Assembly (NCBI GenBank): GCA_006386115.1
Contig: VFIW01000035.1
Coordinates: forward strand, 62,001 to 126,000
Length of the DNA: 64,000 nucleotides
Source: Globisporangium splendens
Lineage: Eukaryota; Oomycota; Peronosporomycetes; Pythiales; Pythiaceae
Direction: 5' to 3'
The notes under the pieces are model-generated. The model ran no database searches. It saw only the letters and a program-made list of their open reading frames with translations, and was not told the DNA's origin. A program made the position numbers and the translations under genes. Shown here one piece after another: positions 12,373 to 21,241 of this stretch (position 1 is its first letter; each line of letters begins with the position of its first letter).

Positions 12373-13094
12373 AGATGGCGACATTTCACTTCGGATGACG
12401 CCAGGTGAGGCTGGTCTCAGCGAGTCGTGTGGATCTCTGTTTGAGAAACTCATTGCAATCGGTTGTCATTCTATGCAACAGCATGATTGCAGTGAAGCTG
12501 GCGTGGAGACAAGGGCGTGAGGCTCTCACAGCCAATGAAACACGTACCTCATGCCGCACATTTCTCGCTGGCGCACGGTCTTGTAGATGTCATAGCGCTC
12601 GTGAAGACTGCTGCATCGACGCCTTAGAATGATACATAAAGATCGACAGACGAATGCATGCAAGCCATAGATGCTGAGATAAAGATCCGATTGAAGAGAT
12701 TTCACAATCAACTCGGCTGGCTGGAGACAGTTATGATTGGATATCCGAGTGGCGTTCGTGGATGCCAGCAACTCTCTCATTCTCCTACTCCTTGCAACTT
12801 CAGAAACGAGTGGCTGCACCGCATTCCCCGTTGACTGAGTTAAGCATTCGGGTGCTGCTTTCAACATCCTTCACGATACCAAACGTCTTAAATATCCGGT
12901 TATCCTCTTGACTATGGCCACAGCGCGTGCTGCGAGCGATTGAACCACCGAGAATCCGACCGAGATCAGTAGCTCTCCGATGAGTCGTCTGCCGCGGTCT
13001 GTTTCTGTTCTCTGTGCCACGTCGTCAATTGCACCTAGAGAGCATGAAATGCTCCAACTGTATCATACAGTAGTGCACGTGCAACTGCGGAGCG
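12373..13094. other. Intergenic segment
   Basis: No gene or RNA supported. The segment lies between the GAF pseudogene and a LINE scrap, and may contain older degraded repeat sequence. Confidence 0.4.
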
Positions 13095-13383
13095 TCGTCT
13101 TTGCGTGGAAGTGTGGACCTCCTGGAACCACACAAAACGAGAATAAAACAAAATGGCCGATCTTCTCGCCAACATGGCAATGAGCTCCAAGAATGCAAAG
13201 ATACTCACCGACGAATCGCGGGGAAATGGTCAAGTTCTTCCGTCCCAAGTCGCAGCTCTACTCGACAAAGACATCGGTGTCACCCCGTCAAAACCTAGAA
13301 ACACCTCACTCTCGGCAGTGTTAATGAGACTCGGGAATTCTCAAAATCATACGTTCAATAGAATTACCTTCTCTCTCTCTCTT
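13095..13383 (+). mobile_element. 3'-end scrap of LINE family 2
   Basis: It aligns to the end of the LINE-2 fragment at 29125-29710. First comes the end of the RNase H frame (ENKTKWPIFSP in one frame, MADLLAN in the next), then the 3' untranslated stretch (AAGATACTCACCGACGAATC, later CTCGACAAAGACATCGGT). Relative to the 29-kb copy about 290 bp are missing between the RNase H end and the 3' region. A short GTGTGG duplication interrupts the start. Both copies end in GAATTACCTTCTCTC and a TC run. Severely truncated and non-functional. Confidence 0.7.
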
Positions 13384-15251
13384 TGCTTGGAAGTAAACAG
13401 ACTGAAGTGTTTGTATGTGCTCAGCTCTGCAGTAAACTTGGCCATGCAGCTGGTTTAAATTCCGTGGCTTTCGAGCGTCCGCCAAGCCGGGTCTTTGAGC
13501 CCAAGGTGCGTTGCATAGATCAGCAGACAAGTTCACTCGTACAGCATCTCGACACTGACGTTTCTGCTGTTTAGTCCCAACTTTTCAAAGCGCTCTTACA
13601 AGCGGTTTCAATTGTAGTGTGCATCAATGATAAAAGCTGCCGCGTGATGCGGTCGCATGACAACATCAGTAGCTGCCTCAGCACGAATTTTCTGCAGCCA
13701 CAAACGCGGTGATAGGACTCATCATGTTGCGGCTGATGTTATGGATTATGGCACTTCAGTTGGAGAAGAGCGGCGTGTACAGGATCAAAAGCTGAGATTT
13801 GATCACGGTACAGTCACTTGCCACAGCTCGATCGTTTTGAACTCAAAACTTCGATCTTCAAATTTTGAAGTGACGCCAGCAAAGCGGTGCCTGATGAAAG
13901 CGATGCAATAGATCGGACTGTGCTAGAGTTGACAACCAACTGTGTCGATGCAGGTGGGGCATTCGACCGTGCAACAAGGGTACTGTATTGTACACTGCGC
14001 ACGTTTCGTCAGAAGGACGTTCACTGCTGAACCAAGAGCTGACGAGGATGTCGAGCCATGAGACAGACAAGTGGCCAGACATCCACACTCCAGTCCAACT
14101 CTCGTGATTCTTTGCGCAATCAAGCGTTCTTTTTACCGAGTCCTTTGCCTGTTGTAGTTGTATCTGTTCCCCAGAGAAAAAAACGATAAGATCGGGTAGC
14201 AGAGAGCTTCGATAACTTTCTCTCGCCATGAGATTTTGTCAGCGTATATCGATGAGAAACTGTAGATTTTGAAAATGGCTGAGTCCTACAAACTGAAGTG
14301 GCGTCCAGATCTCCAGGATTGCCTGTTACTGCCACGCGCACAGCGCCAATTGAAGCGTCCCGCAGCAAAATGCATTGTGATAAACTTGATCGCTCTTGGA
14401 GGTTAGATTTGTGTTATTGCGCTGTACTGCTTTTCGATTCTGGGTGGGATAATCGCTTGGTTTATGATGGTGCAAACAGATCCTACGTGTCTCACTGCGC
14501 ACTCATGTAAAGGCTCCATCAAGTGAGTGACTCATTTACAGTCTCTTTTGGATATCAGAGCCACTCGTTCATCATGCTTTTTAGACTGACATTAAAGCAG
14601 GTTCATGCTGTTATGAACGTGCATGCTTAGATCCAAAGCGGCGACCGGTGTCACTGCTATTTTCAAAGGCGCAGCGAATGGGAAACCAAACTGGCAAGCA
14701 GGTGCAGCACAGGTACTTTCTCGCACATGCACTTTGACAATGAAACGATCTCAGTGCGTGTGTCACGTGGGCATCGTGTCAACGCTATCAATCGTGTGTC
14801 ACATGTGCACTAATTGAATACTCACGTAGTCCATAGAACTGCGAATCACAGAACTCGTGTTGGCTGTCTGTCTGTGTTTTTGTATGGTTCGCTGCCGCAG
14901 ACACTCTTTTATCCGACTTGGTTCCTGACAACGGCTGTTCGAAGCGATCGCGACGGTATATTGCGCTCGTCACACATCTGGGATGCGCTCGTGCCACTGG
15001 CGTCTACAGCGCGTTAATTGGCGCGAGGCACGTGTCTTGGAGGTCTCGATGATGTGATGATCACGATGCGCAGTGCCAAACGCGCCAAGAGCCAACTGAG
15101 CCTGTCCACTGCCTTTCTGTGCGGTCATTGGTGGCGGACAGCAGCCGGGCTTGACTTAAGCTTAGTCCGATTAATTCGCCGTGACAGTGGTCCTCCTAAC
15201 CAGCACAGCGTCGTCCTGCCACCCAGCATGGTGGCTCGAGATTCTCACGCA
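13384..15251. other. Gene-free interval before FBT2
   Basis: About 1.9 kb with only short, unrecognised open frames on both strands. I see no domain, RNA gene or intact repeat. It lies between the LINE scrap and FBT2 and may be old repeat debris. Confidence 0.45.
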
Positions 15252-15267
15252 GCTCACTTTTCAACTC
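15252..15267 (+). promoter_or_regulatory. Inr-like core promoter of FBT2
   Basis: GCTCACTTTTCAACTC matches the oomycete Inr consensus at 13 of 16 positions and ends 13 bp before the ATG at 15280. It excludes the in-frame upstream codon at 15181 as the start. Confidence 0.5.
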
Positions 15268-15279
15268 ACCTTCGCGAGC

Positions 15280-16950
15280 ATGAAGCAGTCGAGCGACGCC
15301 ATGGAGCCAAACGCGGAGTACCTCCAGAAGCTTGAGACCCAGTCGCCGGGCAACTTTAATGAAGTCAAGACCCCCGTGGACCTCGAGGACGGTGCACTGC
15401 GTCCCGGTGGTGCACCGTCGGTGTTCTCGCGCCACCACATTGGTCTCTTGGCGCATATCGCCGCCGTCGGTGTCGTCTATGGCTCGGTCGTCGGTGTCAT
15501 CTACGCTGTGCTCAACAACTACCTGTACATGTCGGCGACGCTCACGGCCACGGCTACGGCGTTGGTGCGTCTCCCGCGTGCGCTTCGATGGATCGCGGCC
15601 GTGTTTACCGATTGCTACCCGATCTTCGGCTACCGTCGTCGTCCGTACTTGATCATCGGCTGGACCATGACGTTCGTGTCGTGCTTTCTCATGGCAGTGC
15701 TACCGCTCGGCGATCCGTACTACACGGACCCATCGCTTTCGGGAAAAGACGAATCCAAGATGACTGAAGCGCAGCTGACGACGATCAACCACGACGCGCC
15801 TGACCGCGGCGTCAAGCTTATTTTCCTGCTCATGCTCGCCAACTTGGGCACGGTTATTGCGTTCGGCGCGTCGGATGGTGTGATGGTGGAGCTGGCGCAG
15901 CGGGAGCCAGAATCCATTCGTGGCACCGTCCAGAACCACGTCTCATCTGTGCGTCAAGTGTTCATGATTCTGTCGGCGTTCATGACGGGTCTCGGTCTCA
16001 ACGGCGTCGACTACGGCGGCTCGTTCTCGTGGACCATGGGGTTCAACGCGATCATGGGCGTGTGCGCGTTCTTCTCGTTTATCACGATTCCAATCTGCTG
16101 GTTCTGCATCACCGAGACCAAGGCTGAAGTGCAGTCCATGCGCTCGTTCTTCGTGTACTTGTACGGACTGATGCAAAACCGCGTGATCTACCAAGTCATC
16201 GCGTTCCGTTTCTTCCGTCAGATCTTTTCGCTGTTCTCTGTGACGGCGTCGGGTCCGATCCAGAGCGCGTGGGCCAAGGTGGAGCCACTCAACGACGGTC
16301 TCGCGTCGATGTTCTCCTCGATCGTGACCTTCGCGGCGTTGTTCGTTGTGCGCAAGTGGGGACTCCACTGGAGCTGGCAGCTCGTCGTGATTGCGTGCCA
16401 GTTTTTCGTCGTGGCGCTTGACGCGATCCCAACGTTCATCACGATCTGGAACGTGTACCGTAGCCAGTGGTTCTGGCTCGGGGTGCCGCTCCTGGAGGAG
16501 ATCCCGAACAGTATCGGTGACTTCATCGCGACGCTGTTCGTGGTCGAAGTGTGTGACATCGGCAAGGAAGCTACGGTGATGAGTCTCATGGTGAGTATCT
16601 CGGCCGTGGGCACGCCGTTCGCGACCGTGATGACCAAGTCCGTGGACTCGAACTTTGACATTGAGCGCAAGTACATCGTCAAGGACGACAACCACGTGCG
16701 ATGGCAAGTGACGTACGCATACCTCATCGCGTACGCGTTCAACCTCTTCTCCGTCGTGTTTGTCGTGTGGCTTCCTCGCCAGAAGAAGGAAGCCCAAGAG
16801 CTCAAGGCCAACGGCGGCAAGAGCAAGATCATGGGGATCGTCACCATTTTCTACCTCGTCTTCGCGTTCGCGTGGACGATCATGACCAACGTCTTGAGTC
16901 TCTTCGCCTCGACCAAGTGCTTGCGCATCGCCGGTGGCAACGGTTGTTAA
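15280..16950 (+). CDS. Folate-biopterin transporter family (BT1/FBT) membrane protein 2
   Basis: A single exon of 556 residues, closely related to FBT1 at 1.2 kb along its whole length. It shares the ALRPGGAPSVFSRHHIGLL entry into the first membrane segment, the TDCYPIFGYRRRPYLIIGW loop, the DGVMVELAQREPESIRGTVQ cytoplasmic loop and the CLRIAGGNGC end. About 12 membrane segments are visible. The predicted role is proton-linked or facilitated transport of a folate/pterin-like compound at a cell or organelle membrane; the substrate is unproven. No in-frame stop or frameshift is seen, so it appears functional. The N-terminus lacks the GPGG duplication of FBT1 but has its own MKQSSDAMEP start. 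With FBT1 and the truncated FBT3 it forms a local family cluster. Confidence 0.9.
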   Translation: MKQSSDAMEPNAEYLQKLETQSPGNFNEVKTPVDLEDGALRPGGAPSVFSRHHIGLLAHIAAVGVVYGSVVGVIYAVLNNYLYMSATLTATATALVRLPRALRWIAAVFTDCYPIFGYRRRPYLIIGWTMTFVSCFLMAVLPLGDPYYTDPSLSGKDESKMTEAQLTTINHDAPDRGVKLIFLLMLANLGTVIAFGASDGVMVELAQREPESIRGTVQNHVSSVRQVFMILSAFMTGLGLNGVDYGGSFSWTMGFNAIMGVCAFFSFITIPICWFCITETKAEVQSMRSFFVYLYGLMQNRVIYQVIAFRFFRQIFSLFSVTASGPIQSAWAKVEPLNDGLASMFSSIVTFAALFVVRKWGLHWSWQLVVIACQFFVVALDAIPTFITIWNVYRSQWFWLGVPLLEEIPNSIGDFIATLFVVEVCDIGKEATVMSLMVSISAVGTPFATVMTKSVDSNFDIERKYIVKDDNHVRWQVTYAYLIAYAFNLFSVVFVVWLPRQKKEAQELKANGGKSKIMGIVTIFYLVFAFAWTIMTNVLSLFASTKCLRIAGGNGC

Positions 16951-18113
16951 ACAAAGTCAAAAAGTAGTCACAAAGTACGGATGGATAGACCGTAACATTT
17001 CTAATGTAACCATTAAAAACAGGAAAAATATAATAGACTTGCTTTTTGCACGGGCAGATTGGTGTCGCGAATGATAACTTTGGATTTGCACGCTCCCAAG
17101 GGACTTGCAGCGCAACACAAAAACATATACGAGTAGAAAGTGGTGGTGATCGACCGGTCGCTAGCTGACGTTGGCCCGTCTGCATCAGAATCTCTGACAG
17201 TTGCGAACCGGATTGCCACGTCCACTTTCGGAGAGGTGATGATCAAGTTGCTACGATGCGGGGTGACTCCAGCTTCGGATTAGTCGCTCTGAGGCAGCAA
17301 TTGCGCTCCCTGACCAACACACCACTTAGAAGCGGTTCTTGCGTCTCTTTCGACATGCGTGACAGAATACCAGTGCTGTGATCGGTGTCTGAGAAAGGTC
17401 TCGGTGAGAGTGATGTGGCAGTTGGTGGAAAGCGAGTGGACCAGGAGTGGTGTGCATGCCTATGTAGTGAGCTCGTCAAATAGGTGGCGAGTCAGGCTCC
17501 AAAAATAAGTCTGTAACAAGTTGCATATCTTAAGTGAAGCAACATGGTGAGTGCGGTTTCCAACATGTCTAATGGCGACGGCGCTTGAGGGGTCTTTGAG
17601 TGGTGACAGCGCGACTAAGAAACAGCGTGCACCGGGTGCAAGCGTAACGTGAGCGCTTCGTTCGCCGGTGTGTCCTGGTTGGCGTATTGGTTCGTCCTTT
17701 CACCGTCGGCAGTGATCGCATCGGCACCTGCCCACGACGATCCGTCAGGACGAAGGAGGCGTTCCCTAAGGCGTCTTTCCTATGCCTTCTCTCTCTTGAG
17801 ATCTTCACGAGCGGGCGGCTCTTGGGACTTGGCCTGGGTGTTGGATGAGCTGAAGGGTCGCTTGTTGGGTTGGCCGCCAAATGGAAGGTTGGAAGCGACG
17901 TGGCGACGTGGAGGTATTGTCTCGTGTGATTGGGAATCCATGCCGACCACAAGGTTTCCGATGGTGCCAAGTGCGCACGACGCACTCAACCCCGATCAGG
18001 TTATACTTCAACGTGGGTACTCTGTGGAAACGAAGCTCTCAGCTGTAAGGAGGTGCTCCCTTGTGCTGCAGCGTGTAGCAACTTGGTTTCCTTGTTTGCA
18101 AGCAGAAGCGAGA
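16951..18113. other. Spacer with a possible decayed coding remnant on the minus strand
   Basis: Minus-strand frame 17989-17780 reads like coding (Pro/Ser/Lys-rich, ending REDLKREKA). After one TAG at 17782-17780 the same frame continues as ERRLRERLLRPDG to about 17590. It could be the tail of a lost gene. No domain is recognised. The rest of the segment shows nothing. Confidence 0.25.
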
Positions 18114-18151
18114 GCTCATTCTTCAAAAGCCCGCCTCAGCGACACACCAGC
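18114..18151 (+). promoter_or_regulatory. Core promoter and 5' leader block shared by the three NmrA genes
   Basis: GCTCATTCTTCAA fits the first 13 positions of the oomycete Inr consensus perfectly. The following block (AAAGCCCGCCTC, then GACACACCAGC) is repeated almost unchanged upstream of the NmrA-like genes at 30.3 kb and 33.6 kb. The ATG is at 18180, giving a leader of about 60 nt. Confidence 0.65.
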
Positions 18152-18179
18152 TTCATAACTACCTCAAATCAAACTCAAC

Positions 18180-19204
18180 ATGGTTGCCTACAAGTCGTTC
18201 GCTGTTCTCGGTGCGGGTTCCCTCGGGAGCCACATCATCAACGAGCTCCTCAAGACCAACGTCTCTGTCAAGGTGCTCACCCGCGATGACACGAAGGTAT
18301 GTATGCTCTTTGCATATGCGACGGACTTAGCCTGGTTGCTGGTGGACTGTGCTTGCACATGCAAGTGGAAACGGACATTGGCAATGCCTGTATGACGCAA
18401 TGTAGCCGGCGTTCGCGGAATACAAGGAAAACGGTGCGACTGTCGTCAAGGTTGACTATTCGAACGAAGACGAGCTCAAGAAGGCGTTTTCAGGCGTCGA
18501 AGTCGTGTACGTGCAGCCTATTCTTTCCCTTGTTGTACTCATGCATGTATGAGATCGTCTAATATGCCTTTGGCCACAATAGCGTGAGCGCACTTGCCCT
18601 GTCCGTACTTAGCATTCAAGTTGAGATTGCCAAGGTCGCCAAGGCTGCTGGCGTCCAGTTGTTTGTGCCTGCTGAGTACGGTATTTACGTCACGGAAAGC
18701 TTTACGTTCCACAAGAAGGTCGTGCAAGACGCGCTCAAGGAGCTCCAGCTCCCGTACACGGTGTTCTACACGGGCTTCTTCGCCAGAGACCATGGTTTCC
18801 TGGGGTTTGACTACGCAAACGGCCGTATTCGCGTGGTTGGCTCGGGCGATGTGCCATTCAGCTTGACAGCTCGCCCTGACATTGCTCGTTTCGTCGCGCA
18901 TGCGCTCACGACGGCGGAGCCTTCGGACTTGGCCTGGGCTAAGATCCCAATCGAGGGGGATCGCAAGACCTTCCTCGAGATCGCTGCAATCGCCGAGAAG
19001 AAGCTTGGCAAGAAATTCGAGATCGAGTACGTCGACCTAGAGGAGACCCGCAAGAACATCAACACCGACTTCGTCGCGTTTTTCACGACCGTCATTGCCG
19101 ATGGCAACGCTGTCGCTGGTTCAGCTGAGGATGTCAAGGCTGCGATCAACAAGTTCTACCCCGACTGGAACCCTTCGCCGATCGACAAATTCATCACAGC
19201 GTAA
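18180..19204 (+). CDS. NmrA-like NAD(P)-binding oxidoreductase 1
   Basis: Three exons (18180-18296, 18406-18506, 18583-19204) encode 279 residues. The introns of 109 and 76 bp start GTATGT and GTACGT and end TAG. The N-terminal FAVLGAGSLGS is a Rossmann dinucleotide motif. The LFVPAEYG segment and the FYTGFF core are typical of the NmrA/isoflavone-reductase-like atypical short-chain dehydrogenases. These either reduce small molecules with NADPH or sense the NAD(P) redox state. The catalytic substrate cannot be read from sequence. No signal peptide or membrane segment is seen, so it is probably cytosolic. Two close paralogues with identical exon lengths (117, 101, 622) lie at 30.3 and 33.6 kb. 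The substrate-side loop after GFF differs between copies (ARDHGFLG here), suggesting divergence in specificity. Confidence 0.87.
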
Positions 19205-19282
19205 GATCGTCATCGCATACTTTGAGTGTCGTCAATCCGTGTGTAACTACATTTGAAACACAATTCATTTCATGAGCAAGTA

Positions 19283-19307
19283 AAACAAACGTCATTGACG
19301 TTTGTTT
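19283..19307 (+). repeat. Perfect hairpin 78 nt after the NmrA1 stop
   Basis: AAACAAACGTCA, one base, then TGACGTTTGTTT: a 12-bp perfect inverted repeat with a one-base centre, in the presumed 3' untranslated region. Function unknown; it could be an RNA structure or a cruciform or protein-binding palindrome. Confidence 0.6.
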
Positions 19308-19689
19308 GCGAATAATTTCAGTTTGCGGTTGCTGTCGCTTCTTGTGCGTTCAAGACGACACACGAGGCGCGACGTCATGAAGCACTAGCACTTGAAGTGC
19401 ACTGCGGCCGCGCCATGCAGAATCTAATGGGAAAGAGAGTTGAGAGTGCATCGCCTCTGCTTTCCATTATCCCCTTTACTCCATGACGAAATTGTTTCGG
19501 CAGTTTTGCATGGGAAATGGAATTTGTAGTTCGCCTCGCATAACATAACATACCTCGCTGCGAAACTAAATCACGTGGCTTCTCGACAATGTGCTCGAGG
19601 GTGAACGCAAAGGGGTACTGGCTGCAAGCGCGTGGCGGTTGCAGCGTTGACGCACGTGCTTGCAGAACAGCGGGTAGTCTGCTTGGGGG

Positions 19690-19880
19690 TGACGTCCTTT
19701 GGCGTGTCAAATGAACAAGTTGAAGCTACGTCAACATGGCCAAAGTTCGTGACGTGGATCTGTTCCAGAGATTGGATTGGTTGAAACGTGATTATTTTGA
19801 GCCAACGAGATGTCAAGAGCTCTATTTTGATCGAGTAAACCAGTTGACAAGCGTCCGTTTTCTGTTCGCAGTGTACCCAT
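19690..19880 (-). repeat. Dispersed repeat, copy 1
   Basis: On the minus strand the sequence begins ATGGGTAC. Its translation (GTLRTENGRLSTGLLDQN) matches that of 29738 onward on the plus strand (GTERTENGRFSTGLLHQN). Nucleotide similarity continues through CCAATCCAATC and CCACGTCAC to GGCCATGTT. The family is unknown; the two copies are in opposite orientation beside NmrA genes. Confidence 0.5.
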
Positions 19881-21241
19881 TTGTATGTGGCTTGATGTCG
19901 CCGAGGGAGAGAGACACCGAATGCTCATTTGCTGTGCATAAGAACAGCGCAGCAGCCTTGCACTTTTGTGATATGGAGAACGAAAGGCTCCACAGCGTAT
20001 GCCGATCGTCGAATCTCAGCTCACATGCATGCAGCAGCGAGCCAACAGAGCTTTGTGGACTTTTGGAACCGTCCACCGCATTGCGTTTCCGTACATTGGC
20101 CACACTTTTTTTTGTAAGATGAGGCACGTGCATCAACCCGTACACGGGGAGATCTGTTTACTTTTAGAAATGATGCTGCGCATAGTCAAGTGACTAGGCA
20201 AATCGACCACGAACAGCTAGTATCAACCGTCTTGAATTACAACGAGGTGGGACCAGGTACGAGCTCAGTTTGCAGCGTTTGTTCGCTGGAGCATGCTAAG
20301 AACTCGTCTGCCTCCATTGATCAGTATTCTTACTCTCATTTGACGTTCACGCGGATCTGGTGAAAATTATCGAGCAGCGCTTTGTTGGAGTAAAATATCA
20401 AGTCTGTTGAACAAACAGTACATCTACAGAGACAAAACTGATACGAGAATGCTTGCTGTCGTTAGAATTATGCTCCAATACAGTGGGAAACAAACTTGAG
20501 CCACGCTAAAGTCTTGTCATGTGCGTCCCACCATCCATCACTTGAAAACGTGTTGCCTATTTACTAAAGTATTTACCCTAATTTGTGTGGTGGATGTTAA
20601 ATTAGGTGTTCCTACAAACAAAACGAACATCGAAACTCTCAAATATTGACCAGATCATAATACCGACCAGACCAAACATAGACTGATAAGATAGAGTGAC
20701 GATGCTTTGGTTTCGACACTGAGAGTGCTGTGTCTTAGCATCACGACGGATCATGCCTTCCTGCCAGTTAAGAGGAGGCTAACGGCGTGTGTTCGCTAGA
20801 TTAGCTGCTCACTTTCTCGCTTCTTCTAGATAAGGGGAGGTAGGATCATTGCCCGTAAAAAATCTGGCACACTCGCATGAAACAAACAAGCGTTCTGCTA
20901 GTGGGAAAAGTCGAGGGTCTACGTCTCAAAATAATCGGCAGTCGACGGCTGACTATTGTTTCATCTATCTGATCGACTGCGGATGCCTGCCTTGTGCTCG
21001 AGGCTGCAGGAAGAAGTGCGTTCGAGAACAGCGGCTATGCATCTTGGGGGTGAGGTGGGGCAACAATCGCGTCAAGGACAACCAACAAAACAGGTGCGAT
21101 TGCTGAGGTTTTCTAAGTACTTGACCATGGCCGACGAAACAACATGAAGACAGGGCGTTTTTTTTATCGTCGTTGATTTTTTTCTTTTTGGCGTTCAGAG
21201 GTACAGTCCTTATCCGATTTCACCACGAAAGTACGATACGC

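Larger units (their letters stand above)
19205..21241. other. Gene-free interval between NmrA1 and the LINE nest
   Basis: No supported gene. It holds the hairpin at 19283-19307 and, at 19690-19880 on the minus strand, one copy of a dispersed repeat also found at 29738-29935. The 20.2-21.2 kb part is AT-rich, with no recognisable content beyond a T-rich tract near 21157-21190. Confidence 0.45.
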
